From Paracoccus albicereus (lineage in GTDB: Bacteria; Pseudomonadota; Alphaproteobacteria; Rhodobacterales; Rhodobacteraceae): 64,000 nucleotides of DNA. Below, piece by piece: positions 29,285-38,857 of this stretch. Position numbers and translations under genes: made by a program. Location of the stretch: positions 372,001 through 436,000 of the forward strand of contig NZ_JAKZEU010000001.1 of the NCBI RefSeq assembly GCF_024359525.1, read 5' to 3'. Numbering within the stretch: the first letter of the stretch is position 1; every line of letters starts with the position of its first letter. The notes beneath the pieces were generated by a model. The model was not told the DNA's origin, searched no databases, and worked only from the letters and a program-made list of their open reading frames with translations.

Positions 29285-30360
29285 GCGACCTCCTCCAGCC
29301 GCGAAACCCCGTCCTCGCGTGCGACCGACAGCATCCGCGCACGATCGGCCGCCGCCTTGAACAACTCGGCCCCGGTTCCGGTCATGAAGGCCTGCGCGCG
29401 CATCGCCACGATCTCGTCGTAAAGCAGCGCACGGCGGTCGGCATCCAGATGCGCCGCCACTTCGTCCAGCAGCAGAAGCGGTCGCTCTGCCGCAAGCGCG
29501 CGCGCATTGGCCAGGATCATCGACAGAAGCAGTGCCTTCTGCTCACCGGTCGATGCCAGCGCGGCGGGCATGTCACCCGGACCCCAGATCGCGCCCAGAT
29601 CGGCGCGATGCGGCCCGGACAGGCTGCGTCCGGCCGCCAGATCGCGGGCGCGCATGTCGGCCAGACGCGCGGCGATGGTGCTGGCATGGGGGTCGTCGGC
29701 ATGGCCTTCGCCCGGCAGCAATTCCAGATGGGCGGCGGGAAACACCGTGGCACGGGCGCGCTGTGCCTTGGTGATCGCGGCCAGCGCGGCCAGGCGGTTG
29801 CGGGTAATGATCGCACCGGATTCCGCCATCCGCGCCTCGACCGCACGGTACCAGCCCAGATCACCAACCTGATCGCGCAGCAGACGGTTACGTTCCCGCA
29901 TCGCCTTTTCGTAGGCCAGCGATGCCTCGGCATGGTCTGGATGCAGGCTCAGCGTCACGCGGTCCAGAAAGCGCCGCCGCGCCTCGGGACTGTCGGTCCA
30001 CAGCCGATCCATTGCGGGAACCAGCCAGATCACCCTCGTCAGCCTGCCCAGCGCTGTCTGCGGGGCCGTCTTGTCGTCGATGGTGACACTGCGCGTCTCG
30101 CCGGGCAGTGCAGCGGTCTCGACCGGGCGGTCCCCGATCTGCGCCCGGATGCGCCAGCCCGCGCCGGCATCCTGCCGCGCCTGTTCGGCGGCCTGCGCCC
30201 CCCGCAGACCGCGGCCAGGCGCCAGCATCGACACGGCTTCCAAGATGTTGGTCTTGCCCGATCCGTTCGGCCCGAAAATCGCAACGGGGCGTTCGTCCAG
30301 CGTCAGATCGAGCCGTCGCCAGGACCGGAATTGCGCAAGGGAAAGCTGGCTGAGCGTCAC
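29281..30360 (-). CDS. recF: DNA replication and repair protein RecF
   Basis: An SMC-like ATPase that loads RecA at gapped DNA with RecO and RecR. It is 359 residues, with Walker A GPNGSGKT at 30-37, a signature-like segment STGEQKALLLSMILA and Walker B RPLLLLDEVAAHLD. Translation starts at GTG 30360, which overlaps the dnaN stop codon (GTGA), so no ATG is available without losing the N-terminal strand. Its own stop overlaps the LysE-type gene. The order dnaN-recF is ancestral. Confidence 0.94.
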   Translation of the reverse strand: MTLSQLSLAQFRSWRRLDLTLDERPVAIFGPNGSGKTNILEAVSMLAPGRGLRGAQAAEQARQDAGAGWRIRAQIGDRPVETAALPGETRSVTIDDKTAPQTALGRLTRVIWLVPAMDRLWTDSPEARRRFLDRVTLSLHPDHAEASLAYEKAMRERNRLLRDQVGDLGWYRAVEARMAESGAIITRNRLAALAAITKAQRARATVFPAAHLELLPGEGHADDPHASTIAARLADMRARDLAAGRSLSGPHRADLGAIWGPGDMPAALASTGEQKALLLSMILANARALAAERPLLLLDEVAAHLDADRRALLYDEIVAMRAQAFMTGTGAELFKAAADRARMLSVAREDGVSRLEEVA

Positions 30361-31475
30361 ACCCGCATCGGCATGACGACATAGACGGCGCTGGTATCGC
30401 CGCCCTCGCGGATCAATGCCGCATCGCCGGACCCGTTGAACAGGAACACCGCATTCTCGCGGTCCACCTGGCTGGCGATTTCCTGCAGGTACTTGGCGTT
30501 GAAGCCGATCTCCAGCGGCTCGTCGGCATAGGCCACGGCCAGTTCCTCGTCGGCGGCACCGGCATCCGGCGCGTTGACGGACAGGACCAGCCGATCTTCG
30601 TCAAGCGCCAGCTTGACCGCACGCGAGCGTTCGGAGCTGACGGTCGCCACGCGGTCCACCGCACGCGCCAGATCGGTCGCGTCGACTTCAAGCTTTCGGG
30701 AATTTCCGTTCGGAATCACACGCGCATAATCGGGGAATGTGCCGTCGATCACCTTGCTGGTCAGCGTGATGTCGGCCGTCGCGAAGCGCACCTTGGTTTC
30801 ACTGACCGAGACTGCGATCGCCGCGTCGTCGTCTTCCAGAAGCTTGCGCAATTCGGCCACCGTCTTGCGCGGCACGATGACGCCCGGCATCTCTTCGGCA
30901 CCATCCGGAAGCGGCGCATCGATCCGCGCCAGCCGATGGCCGTCGGTCGCCACGCAACGCAGGACGGGCCCATCTTCCGACTTCGCGACATGCATGTAGA
31001 CGCCGTTCAGGTAATAGCGCGTCTCTTCGGTCGAGATCGCGAATTTCGACTTGTCGAACAGGCGCCGCAATTCGGCCGCCTTGGCGCTGAAATTTGCGGT
31101 ATATTCGGTCGTCGCCATGACCGGGAAATCTTCGCGCGGCAGCGTGGCGAGGCTGAAGTTCGATCGCCCTGCCTGGACGGTCAGCCGCGCGGTCGAGGGA
31201 TCGGCACTGATGCTGACCAGTGCGCCGTCCGGAAGCTTTCGTGCGATCTCGTTCAGCATCATCGCGCTGACCGTGGTGGCGCCGGGGCGTTCGACCTGCG
31301 CGGGGGCGCGGTCCACGACCTCGGTGTCCAGATCTGTCGCGCGAAAGCTGACGCCGTCGGGTGTCGCCTCGATCAGGACGTTGGCCAAGATCGGGATCGT
31401 GTTGCGCCGCTCGACCACCGATTGCGCCTGATTGACGGCCTTTACCAGCACCGCGCGTTCGATCGAAAGTTTCAT
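30357..31475 (-). CDS. dnaN: DNA polymerase III beta subunit (sliding clamp)
   Basis: The processivity clamp of the replicative polymerase. It is 372 residues, the normal length, with three repeated clamp domains. It opens MKLSIERAVLVKAVNQAQSVVERRNTIPILANVLIEA and closes with YVVMPMRV, the conserved C-terminal MPMR motif that forms part of the partner-binding pocket. It lies 123 bases downstream of dnaA and overlaps recF by 4 bases. Confidence 0.97.
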   Translation of the reverse strand: MKLSIERAVLVKAVNQAQSVVERRNTIPILANVLIEATPDGVSFRATDLDTEVVDRAPAQVERPGATTVSAMMLNEIARKLPDGALVSISADPSTARLTVQAGRSNFSLATLPREDFPVMATTEYTANFSAKAAELRRLFDKSKFAISTEETRYYLNGVYMHVAKSEDGPVLRCVATDGHRLARIDAPLPDGAEEMPGVIVPRKTVAELRKLLEDDDAAIAVSVSETKVRFATADITLTSKVIDGTFPDYARVIPNGNSRKLEVDATDLARAVDRVATVSSERSRAVKLALDEDRLVLSVNAPDAGAADEELAVAYADEPLEIGFNAKYLQEIASQVDRENAVFLFNGSGDAALIREGGDTSAVYVVMPMRV

Positions 31476-31598
31476 CAGCGTTCCCTCATCGCCCGCTACA
31501 GGTGTCGGCCCCGGAGCGCCTTGTTAACCGCCCGAAGGCTTGCTCACAAGAATTTCATGTCGAGACTGGGTCTTGGCCGGCTCCGCCTCGCGACGTGC

Positions 31599-32960
31599 CT
31601 ATGCCTCAAGCAGGCGGCGCAGCAGGTCCAGATCCTCGGCCAGCGTCTCGTCGCCCGCGGCCAGTTCCTCGACCTTGCGCACGCCGTGCATGATCGTGGT
31701 GTGGTCGCGACCACCGAAGCGGCGCCCGATCTCGGGCAGGCTGCGGCTGGTCAACTGCTTCGACAGATACATCGCGATCTGACGGGGGCGGGCGACGTTG
31801 CGTACGCGCTTGGGCCCGATCATGTCCGACAGGCGGATGTTGTAGTGATCGGCGACCTTGCGCTGGATTTCCTCGACCGAGACGCGGCGGTCAGACGCGC
31901 GCAGGATGTCCGCGAGGCAATCCTGCGTCAGATCCTGCGTGATCTCGCGGTGGGTGAGATTGGCCACCGCGAACAGGCGCTGCAACGCCCCTTCCAGCAC
32001 ACGCACGTTCGAGGTGATCCGATGGGCGAGGAATTCCAGCACACCCGGCGCGATGGACAGGCCCGGATATTGGGCACGGAAGGCGTCGGTCTTGGACTGC
32101 AGAATGCCCAGACGCAACTCGTAGGTGGTCGGATGAAGATCGACCAGCAGACCGCAGGACAGCCGCGACTTGATCCGCTCTTCCAGGCCCTTGATCTCGC
32201 CCGGCGCGCGGTCGGCCGAAATCACGATCTGCTTGCCCTTGTCGACCAGCGCGTTGAACGTATGGAAGAATTCTTCCTGCGTGCTTTCCTTGCCCGCGAT
32301 GAACTGGACGTCATCGACCATCAGCAGATGCACGTTCCGGAACATCTCCTTGAAGTCCATGATCGTGCTTTCGCGCAGCGCCTGGATGAAGCGGTACATG
32401 AATTGCTCGGCCGACAGGTAGAGGACCTTCGCATCCGGGTGGTTGCGCTGAAATTCATGCGCGATCGCGTGCATCAGGTGGGTCTTGCCCAACCCGACAC
32501 CGCCGTAAAGAAACAGCGGGTTGAAGCTGACACGCTCACCCTCGGCCACGCGGCGCGCGGCGGCATGGGCCAGCTCGTTGGGTTTGCCGACGACGAAATT
32601 GTCAAAGGTAAAGCGCTGGTCCAGCGGCGCGCCCAGATCGTTCGTCGCAACTGCAGCCGGCGCAGCCGCGCGGGACGCGCTGTCGGCCGGGGCACGCTCG
32701 GGATTGTTGGCAACACGCTCGGGTCGGATTTCGAAGCGCAGCCGCTCGACACGGGTGCCGCTTGCCTCGGCCAGCCCGTCGAGGATCTGGCGCGCGAAAT
32801 GCCGGTTCACCCAGTCCGAGACGAAACGCGTGGGCGCGTCGAAGGCCGCGACGCCCTGATCCAGCGCGGTCAGACGCAAGGGCTTGATCCATCGGTCATG
32901 GTTGTTCGCCCCGACCGCGCCTTCAAGCTTCGCCGACACCTGCATCCAGAGTTCGTCCAT
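31599..32960 (-). CDS. dnaA: Chromosomal replication initiator protein DnaA
   Basis: Binds oriC and opens the duplex. It is 453 residues: domain I (LWMQVSAKLEGAV), a short Ala-rich domain II (about 85-112), AAA+ domain III with Walker A GGVGLGKT (153-160) and Walker B MVDD (214-217), and domain IV with the DnaA-box recognition motif GGRDHTTIMH (416-425). ATG 32960 gives the standard N-terminus. Upstream lies a 554-base spacer to rpsT, a large gap for this compact window and the natural place for dnaA promoter control. Confidence 0.97.
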   Translation of the reverse strand: MDELWMQVSAKLEGAVGANNHDRWIKPLRLTALDQGVAAFDAPTRFVSDWVNRHFARQILDGLAEASGTRVERLRFEIRPERVANNPERAPADSASRAAAPAAVATNDLGAPLDQRFTFDNFVVGKPNELAHAAARRVAEGERVSFNPLFLYGGVGLGKTHLMHAIAHEFQRNHPDAKVLYLSAEQFMYRFIQALRESTIMDFKEMFRNVHLLMVDDVQFIAGKESTQEEFFHTFNALVDKGKQIVISADRAPGEIKGLEERIKSRLSCGLLVDLHPTTYELRLGILQSKTDAFRAQYPGLSIAPGVLEFLAHRITSNVRVLEGALQRLFAVANLTHREITQDLTQDCLADILRASDRRVSVEEIQRKVADHYNIRLSDMIGPKRVRNVARPRQIAMYLSKQLTSRSLPEIGRRFGGRDHTTIMHGVRKVEELAAGDETLAEDLDLLRRLLEA

Positions 32961-33413
32961 CTGTCTTTCCTGTCATTGTCCCCAACCCCCGCCGGACAGA
33001 CCGGCGGGACAGCGACGCCCTCGTCTTCGGGGTGTTGGACGACCAGGGATGCCGGTGTCCGGCCGCAAAAAACGCAGCCTTGAGCACCGATCGGCAATCC
33101 CGTGTCATGGCTCACGTCAGGCAATGGCAGCGCCTGTCATAAAACCGAGTCACGGGGCGCTTATCATCCGAAGCAGCCTGTCGCGAACGATGCTTGGGCC
33201 TGGCAGAGCCCGAGTTCGCGACATGTCCCCCATATGCGAGGTGAATCGCTTGGACAAACTAGCAAGGCGCACCCGGCGCGCAACCGATCTTCGCGCTTGA
33301 CAGAAACTTTGCCCGGACGAATCTCAAAGCGGCTTGAAGCGCCTGCATATTTTCGTTTCGGGCAGGTAAGTTGCTGAAAACTAAAGGTTAACGAATTCTT
33401 GATATGTCCACGC

Positions 33414-33444
33414 AAAAGGGTCCGCCCTTGTGGACGGACCCTTT
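33414..33444 (-). terminator. Hairpin terminator downstream of rpsT
   Basis: AAAGGGTCCG (33415-33424) and CGGACCCTTT (33435-33444) form a perfect 10-bp stem with a 10-base loop. Read on the minus strand it ends in TTTT, suiting termination of rpsT 70 bases downstream of its stop. Confidence 0.78.
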
Positions 33445-33466
33445 AAATGCTGGCTCGCACAGCCCC

Positions 33467-33494
33467 GATCCGGACCTTCCGAAGGCTCCGGATC
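33467..33494. repeat. Perfect inverted repeat between rpsT and its terminator
   Basis: GATCCGGA (33467-33474) and TCCGGATC (33487-33494) are perfect complements, with an inner CCTT/AAGG pairing that extends the hairpin. No T-run follows, so it may protect the rpsT mRNA end from exonucleases or be an auxiliary stem rather than a terminator. Confidence 0.6.
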
Positions 33495-33514
33495 GACGAT
33501 GGGCGCAACCCCGT

Positions 33515-33784
33515 TCAGGCCTTAGAAATCGCCTTCACCCGCGACGCGAGACGCGAGATTTTCCGCGATGCGGTGTTTTTGTGATAGATGCCTTTGGTCA
33601 CACCACGCATCAGTTCAGGCTGCGCGTTTTTCAGCGCGTCCGAAGCTGCCGTTGCGTCGCCCTTGGCCAGCGCCTCTTCGACGCGGCGCAGGAAGGTGCG
33701 GATGCGCGAACGACGCGCCTTGTTCACAGCGGTCTTGCGCTCGATCTGGCGGGCGCGTTTCTTGGATTGAAGGGTATTGGCCAT
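33515..33784 (-). CDS. rpsT: 30S ribosomal protein S20
   Basis: A small-subunit protein that binds 16S rRNA early in assembly. It is 89 residues, highly basic, with the S20 N-terminus [21 protein letters not shown] and the later signature [24 protein letters not shown]. It is monocistronic with a strong hairpin downstream, upstream of dnaA on the same strand, as in many Rhodobacterales. The 152-base space to the enoyl-CoA hydratase gene should hold its promoter. Confidence 0.96.
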   Translation of the reverse strand: MANTLQSKKRARQIERKTAVNKARRSRIRTFLRRVEEALAKGDATAASDALKNAQPELMRGVTKGIYHKNTASRKISRLASRVKAISKA

Positions 33785-33936
33785 TGCTCTTGTCCTGCGG
33801 TCTGATTGCTTCCCGATCGCGCAACAGACCCGACAGGACCGAATCCCAAAGCCGGGATCGGAGTCGATTCTTGCCTAAGCGGGCCCACGCGCATGTGGGC
33901 GCCGCCTATAAGGCAGCAAAGTCCGGAAGGAAAGCC

Positions 33937-34713
33937 CTATTTGTCGCGGAACTGCGGCTCACGCTTTTCCAGAAAGGCGGCCATGCCCTCTTTCTGGTCC
34001 TCGGTCGCGAACAGCGAATAGAAGGTCTGCCGCTCGAACAGCAGGCCCTCGCGCAGCGTCGTCTCGTAGGACCGGTTCACCGCCTCCTTGACGACCATCG
34101 TCGCGAGCAAAGACTTCTCGGCGATCTTCTTGGCCGCGCCCGTCGCCTCGGCCATCAGCTTGGCGGCCGGAACGACGCGACTGACGAGGCCGGACCGTTC
34201 GGCTTCCGCGGCGTCCATGAAGCGGCCGGTCAGGTTCATGTCCATCGCCTTGGCCTTGCCCACGAAGCGGGTCAGCCGCTGCGTGCCGCCGATTCCCGCG
34301 ACGATGCCCAGATTGATCTCAGGCTGGCCGAATTTGGCTGTATCCGCTGCAATAATGAAATCGCACAGCATCGCCAGCTCGCACCCGCCGCCCAGCGCGT
34401 AACCGCTGACGGCCGCGATGATCGGCTTGCGGACCGCCATGATCTTTTCGGTCGGACCGGTGAACAGGTTGTCCAGATAGACGTCGGTAAAGCTTTTCTC
34501 CGACATTTCCTTGATGTCGGCGCCCGCGGCAAAGGCCTTCTCGCTGCCGGTGACGATCATGCAGCGGACCTTGTCGCTGCGGTCTGCCTCGGCTAGCGCG
34601 CGCGACAGCTCGTCCATCAGCTTGGCGTTCAGCGCGTTCAGGGCTTCGGGACGGTTCAGGCGGATCGTCGCGACGTAATCCTCGATCTCGACGATGATCG
34701 TTTCGTAAGCCAT
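33937..34713 (-). CDS. Enoyl-CoA hydratase/isomerase family protein
   Basis: A 258-residue crotonase-fold enzyme that hydrates trans-2-enoyl-CoA in fatty-acid or amino-acid degradation. The two catalytic glutamates sit in their usual settings: [12 protein letters not shown] and [19 protein letters not shown]. The oxyanion-hole motif [11 protein letters not shown] is also complete. ATG 34713 follows GAGGCAATAG; an in-frame ATG at 34728 adds five residues. The close match to short-chain enoyl-CoA hydratase (EC 4.2.1.17) is clear, but the particular pathway is not shown by neighbours. Confidence 0.92.
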   Translation of the reverse strand: MAYETIIVEIEDYVATIRLNRPEALNALNAKLMDELSRALAEADRSDKVRCMIVTGSEKAFAAGADIKEMSEKSFTDVYLDNLFTGPTEKIMAVRKPIIAAVSGYALGGGCELAMLCDFIIAADTAKFGQPEINLGIVAGIGGTQRLTRFVGKAKAMDMNLTGRFMDAAEAERSGLVSRVVPAAKLMAEATGAAKKIAEKSLLATMVVKEAVNRSYETTLREGLLFERQTFYSLFATEDQKEGMAAFLEKREPQFRDK

Positions 34714-34814
34714 CCTATTGCCTCGCAAGGGTTGGCGCCGCTGGCGCGGCTCGGGTGGGGCGCGGGACTCGCGCCGAGCTTGCCGGCCTACCTATCAGGC
34801 GCTGCGACCGGACG

Positions 34815-35660
34815 CTACCTCTGGCATCGCGGGCAGTAAAAGCTCGACCGGCCCGATTGCACGATGCGCCGCACGATCCCGTCGCAGCCGGGTCGCGGGC
34901 AGGGCGCGCCCTCGCGGTCATAGACCTGGAATCGATGTTGGAAATAGCCCAGCTCGCCCGTCGCCTGCCGGTGATCGCGCAGGGACGACCCGCCTGCGGC
35001 GATGGCGTCCGTCAGCACATCGCGGATATGCCCGGTCAGCGCGGCAATCCTGGCCGGCCCGATCCGGCCCGCCGCGCGACGCGGATCGATGCCGGCGCGG
35101 AACAGCGCCTCGTTGACGTAGATGTTGCCCAGCCCCGCAACGATACGCTGGTCCAGCAGAACCTGTTTGACCGGCGCCCGACGACCGGCAAAGGCACGGG
35201 CCAGCACGGCTGCATCGAAGCCGTCTTCCAACGGCTCGGGCCCGATATGGGCCAGCAGCGGATGGATCTCTCCCTCGCGCACCAGATCGACCATGCCGAA
35301 CCGGCGCGCATCGTTGAATGTGATCCGGGTCCCCGCTCCGGTTTCCAGCACAACATGATCATGCTGCGGCAGGATCGCCGGATCTCGGTGGAACTCGGCC
35401 AGTGACAGATCTTCGACCAGCAGCCGGCCCGACATGCCCAGATGCATCAGCAGGCTGCCGCGGCCGTCCAGATCGGCCAGCAGGTATTTCGACCGCCGCC
35501 GCAGCGCCGTGACCCGCGCGCCGGTCAGCACCTGCACCAGATCGGGCGGCATGGGCCAGCGCAGATCCGGCCGCCTGACCTCGACACGTGCGATCTCTGC
35601 ACCCTCCAGATGCGGGATCAGGCCCTGGCGGACCGTCTCGACCTCGGGAAGTTCGGGCAA
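34815..35660 (-). CDS. mutM: Formamidopyrimidine-DNA glycosylase
   Basis: Base-excision repair enzyme that removes 8-oxoguanine and formamidopyrimidines, with AP-lyase activity. It is 281 residues, with the mandatory N-terminus [14 protein letters not shown] (catalytic Pro2, Glu3), [27 protein letters not shown] for the helix-two-turn-helix, and a C-terminal zinc finger (Cys-x4-Cys in CPRPGC and Cys-x2-Cys in CPRC). It is divergent from ubiE with 125 bases between starts, and it runs toward the enoyl-CoA hydratase gene. Confidence 0.96.
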   Translation of the reverse strand: MPELPEVETVRQGLIPHLEGAEIARVEVRRPDLRWPMPPDLVQVLTGARVTALRRRSKYLLADLDGRGSLLMHLGMSGRLLVEDLSLAEFHRDPAILPQHDHVVLETGAGTRITFNDARRFGMVDLVREGEIHPLLAHIGPEPLEDGFDAAVLARAFAGRRAPVKQVLLDQRIVAGLGNIYVNEALFRAGIDPRRAAGRIGPARIAALTGHIRDVLTDAIAAGGSSLRDHRQATGELGYFQHRFQVYDREGAPCPRPGCDGIVRRIVQSGRSSFYCPRCQR

Positions 35661-35785
35661 ACGTTTTCCTTTCCGCCTGCAATGACCGCATGGCGCCGAT
35701 CGGATTGCGCCCAGACGCCATCCCGGCCATTGTGCCCGGCGCGCCCAAGCTTATCTGGCGGCGCAAGGCACGAACGGCAAGCGGC

Positions 35786-36532
35786 ATGAGCGATCACAAG
35801 ACAACCCATTTCGGTTTCAGGACCGTGGACGAGGGCGACAAGGCCGGACTGGTCCATGGCGTCTTCTCGAGCGTCGCCAGCCGCTACGACGTGATGAACG
35901 ACCTGATGAGCGGCGGCGTCCACCGGCTGTGGAAATCCGCGATGATGGACTGGCTTGCGCCGCGCGACGGTCAGCGCCTTCTGGATGTGGCGGGCGGCAC
36001 GGGCGACATCGCGTTCCGTTTCCTCGACCGCGCGCCGGGCGCGAAGGCGACCGTCTGCGACATGACCGAGGCGATGCTGATCGAGGGCCGCAAGCGGGCC
36101 GAGGCCGACCGCGTCGCCGACAGGCTTGACTGGGTGACGGGCGATGCGATGGCGCTGCCCTTCACTGACGCCAGCTTCGACCGCTACACGATCAGCTTCG
36201 GCATCCGCAACGTTACCCGCATCGCCGATGCTCTGGCCGAGGCGTTCCGCGTCCTGCGCCCCGGCGGCCGGCTGATGGTGCTGGAGTTTTCGCAGCTTCC
36301 CGTGCCCGCACTGCAATGGGCCTATGACCGCTATTCCTTCAACGTCATTCCGGCGATGGGGCAGGCGGTGACCGGCGATCGCGACAGCTATCAGTATCTG
36401 GTCGAATCGATCCGCCGCTTTCCCGACCAGGACAGCTTTGCCGCGATGATCCGCGAGGCGGGGTTCGCGCGCGTCGATTACCGCAATCTCAGCATGGGCA
36501 TCGCCGCGCTGCATTCGGGCTGGAAGATCTAG
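35786..36532 (+). CDS. ubiE: Demethylmenaquinone/ubiquinone C-methyltransferase UbiE
   Basis: S-adenosylmethionine-dependent C-methyltransferase of ubiquinone biosynthesis. It is 248 residues, opening with the family start [20 protein letters not shown] and [21 protein letters not shown]. The SAM motif [14 protein letters not shown] follows, then the UbiE signature [13 protein letters not shown]. The frame is open upstream to 35588, but the conserved region begins at ATG 35786 ([11 protein letters not shown]). Only one base separates its TAG from the ubiB ATG, so the two are an operon. Confidence 0.95.
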   Translation: MSDHKTTHFGFRTVDEGDKAGLVHGVFSSVASRYDVMNDLMSGGVHRLWKSAMMDWLAPRDGQRLLDVAGGTGDIAFRFLDRAPGAKATVCDMTEAMLIEGRKRAEADRVADRLDWVTGDAMALPFTDASFDRYTISFGIRNVTRIADALAEAFRVLRPGGRLMVLEFSQLPVPALQWAYDRYSFNVIPAMGQAVTGDRDSYQYLVESIRRFPDQDSFAAMIREAGFARVDYRNLSMGIAALHSGWKI

Positions 36533-36533
36533 G

Positions 36534-38066
36534 ATGCGCGGGCCGCACAACCTGTGGCGCCTGATCCGCACCGGCGCGACCTTCCAGCGCACCGGCGCGA
36601 TGGGCGCGGCGCTGGATGCGGTCGATGCGCCGCCGCGCCTGCGACTGGCTGCGCGGATGCTGGGCTGGCCCTTCGCCTGGCTCGGCTACAAAGGCGATCC
36701 CGCGTTGCCGCCGATCACCCGTGCGATCACCGCACTGGGGCCCGCCTACATCAAGTTCGGCCAGATCATGTCGACGCGCGCCGATGTCGTGGGAGTGGAA
36801 CTGGCCGATCAGCTGCGCATGCTGCAGGATCGCCTGCCGCCCTTCTCGACCGACGTGGCGCGCACGATGATCGCCACCGAACTGCGCCAGCCGGTCGAGG
36901 CGCTGTTTTCGGAATTTTCCGACCCCGTCGCCGCCGCCTCGATTGCGCAGGTTCACCATGCGCGCCGCGCCGATACCGGGCAGGAGGTGGCGGTCAAGGT
37001 GCTGCGCCCCGGGATCGAGGCCGCCTTCCGCCGCGACATCGACGCGTTCCATTTCGCCGCCGGCCTGATCGAGCGGCTGCTGCCGCAAAGCCGCCGCCTG
37101 CGGCCCCGCGATGTCATCGCCCATTTCGAGTCGGTGGTGACGGGCGAGTTGGACCTGCGGCTCGAAGCGGCCTCGGCCTCGCAATATATCGAGAATACCG
37201 CGCAGGATCAGGGATTCGCGCTGCCGTCGCCGCACTGGGACCTTTCGGGCCGCCGGGTGCTGACCAGCGACTGGGCAGAGGGCCTGCCGATGGGCGATGT
37301 CCCGGCGCTGCGCGAAGCCGGCCATGACCTGCACGGGCTGGCCGAGCGCGTGCTGCAGCTGTTCCTGCGTCATGCGCTTCGCGACGGTTTCTTTCATGCC
37401 GACATGCATCAGGGCAACCTCAAGGTCGCGGCGTCCGGCGACATCATCGCCTATGATTTCGGCATCATGGGTCAGATCGACGCCTATACGCGCCGCATCT
37501 ATGCGGAAATCCTGATGGGCTTCATCCAGCGCGACTATCACCGTGTCGCGCGGGTCCATTTCGAGGCGGGCTACGTCCCCCGCGACCGGGACGAGGCCGC
37601 CTTCGCCCGCGCCTTGCGCGCCGTGGGCGAGCCGATCTTCGGCGCCGACGCCTCCCGCATCTCGATGGCGAGCCTGCTGGGCTATCTGTTCGAGGTCACG
37701 GAACGCTTCGGCATGCAGACCCGAACCGAACTGATCCTGCTGCAGCGCACGATGGTGGTGGTCGAAGGCGTGGCCCGTTCACTCGATCCCAACATCAACA
37801 TCTGGCAGGCCGCGCGGCCGGTGGTCGAGGATTACATCCGCGATGCCCTGGGTCCGCGGGCGATCGGACGCGACCTGCATCTGGTGGCCCAGACCATCAG
37901 CCGCTACGGCCCGCTGCTGCCCCGCATCGTGGATCAGGTGCTGTGGGACATGGCGCGGCGCGAAGCGCCGGAAACTCCGCCGCCCTCGCACGACCGATCG
38001 AGGCTGTGGCTGGGTGGCGCCGCGCTGGCCTTGGGCGGGATCGCACTGGGCGCGATGCTCGGTTAA
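36534..38066 (+). CDS. ubiB: UbiB, atypical kinase/ATPase for ubiquinone biosynthesis
   Basis: A 510-residue ABC1/ADCK-family protein needed for coenzyme Q synthesis. Seen are the KxGQ motif in YIKFGQIMSTRADVVG, an Ala-rich nucleotide loop region (AAASIAQVHHAR), the catalytic-loop-like DGFFHADMHQGNL, and DFGIMGQ in the DFG position. The C-terminus ends with a hydrophobic helix (LWLGGAALALGGIALGAMLG), a likely membrane anchor. It is translated directly after ubiE. The nearby UbiH-like gene is on a separate transcript. Confidence 0.95.
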   Translation: MRGPHNLWRLIRTGATFQRTGAMGAALDAVDAPPRLRLAARMLGWPFAWLGYKGDPALPPITRAITALGPAYIKFGQIMSTRADVVGVELADQLRMLQDRLPPFSTDVARTMIATELRQPVEALFSEFSDPVAAASIAQVHHARRADTGQEVAVKVLRPGIEAAFRRDIDAFHFAAGLIERLLPQSRRLRPRDVIAHFESVVTGELDLRLEAASASQYIENTAQDQGFALPSPHWDLSGRRVLTSDWAEGLPMGDVPALREAGHDLHGLAERVLQLFLRHALRDGFFHADMHQGNLKVAASGDIIAYDFGIMGQIDAYTRRIYAEILMGFIQRDYHRVARVHFEAGYVPRDRDEAAFARALRAVGEPIFGADASRISMASLLGYLFEVTERFGMQTRTELILLQRTMVVVEGVARSLDPNINIWQAARPVVEDYIRDALGPRAIGRDLHLVAQTISRYGPLLPRIVDQVLWDMARREAPETPPPSHDRSRLWLGGAALALGGIALGAMLG

Positions 38067-38161
38067 GGATCGATCGACAGCGGGCACCCAGCCTCTGGTT
38101 CCGTCGCTGTGGCAGTCTTCCATCGTCCAAGGCGTGTGATCGTCTATCCTGAACGTCCCGA

Positions 38162-38848
38162 TCAGGCCGCATCCGGCTCCCGGATGGCCGTCACGTCGTC
38201 AGCCAGGGCCGAGCCGCCGCCTTCGAAGGTCAGGGTGGCGCCCTCGGGGCCGGTTTCGGCCTCGATCACGCGGCCATAGGCACCGACCTTGCTTTCACCG
38301 ATCTTCTCGCCCTTGGCCCAGCTTTCGATCGAGAAGGCATAGACGCCGTCAGGCAGCTTCACACCCGAGGCATCGCGTCCCAGCCAGTCCACCTGACCCG
38401 CGCCGGGCCCGATCTCTTCGCGCATGATCTCGCGTCCGGCCGCATCCTTCGTGACCAAGATCACGCTGTCGGCCCGCGAATCGGGCGCAACATCCAGCGT
38501 CAGCGGATCGGCCCCGAACCAGACCGGCGCCGTGGTCCGCGCCTCCTTGCCGATCCATCCCGAAAGCTCCGTCAGGCTGGAGCCGCCGCTTTGCCCGACC
38601 ATCTGCGTCAGAAGCTTGTTGGTCTGCGCCTGCTGTTCGACCCCCGAGAAAGTGGCAAGCTGGACCGCGAAATCCGACCCTTCCATCGGATTGAGCGGGT
38701 CCTGATTCTTCAGCTGAGTCGTCAGCATGCGCAGAAAGGTTTCGAAGTCCCCGTTCGCGAAGGCGCCGCGCGCCGCCTCGCCGGATGCAGCCTTTGCCTG
38801 CGATGTGGTGCCGGCGACGGTGGGCGATGTGTTGACGGATGTGACCAT
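38162..38848 (-). CDS. flgD: Flagellar hook assembly protein FlgD
   Basis: Hook cap scaffold needed for polymerising hook protein FlgE. It is 228 residues; the N-terminal FlgD signature FLRMLTTQLKNQDPLNPMEGSDFAVQLATFSGVEQQ is very clear, followed by a FLgD tudor/Ig-like part (VILVTKDAAGREIMREEIGPGAG and WLGRDASGVKLPDGVYAF). It lies nine bases downstream of fliK on the same strand, so the pair is one transcript for hook construction and length control. Confidence 0.95.
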   Translation of the reverse strand: MVTSVNTSPTVAGTTSQAKAASGEAARGAFANGDFETFLRMLTTQLKNQDPLNPMEGSDFAVQLATFSGVEQQAQTNKLLTQMVGQSGGSSLTELSGWIGKEARTTAPVWFGADPLTLDVAPDSRADSVILVTKDAAGREIMREEIGPGAGQVDWLGRDASGVKLPDGVYAFSIESWAKGEKIGESKVGAYGRVIEAETGPEGATLTFEGGGSALADDVTAIREPDAA

Positions 38849-38857
38849 GATCGTTCC

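Larger units (their letters stand above)
32961..33514. other. dnaA-rpsT intergenic region
   Basis: A 554-base spacer with no convincing gene. Its left part should carry the dnaA promoter. The right part, from about 33300, is AT-richer (for example AAAGGTTAACGAATTC near 33384) and contains the rpsT hairpins. I saw no consensus TTATCCACA DnaA boxes on either strand; the nearest matches, at about 33403-33412 and 33429-33437, agree in only six of nine bases. Short in-frame stretches here look like chance. Confidence 0.6.

Noticed and set aside
33403-33437. Possible DnaA boxes (oriC) near rpsT
   Set aside because: The best two sites match TTATCCACA in only six of nine positions and one lies in the loop of the rpsT terminator; not enough to call an origin.
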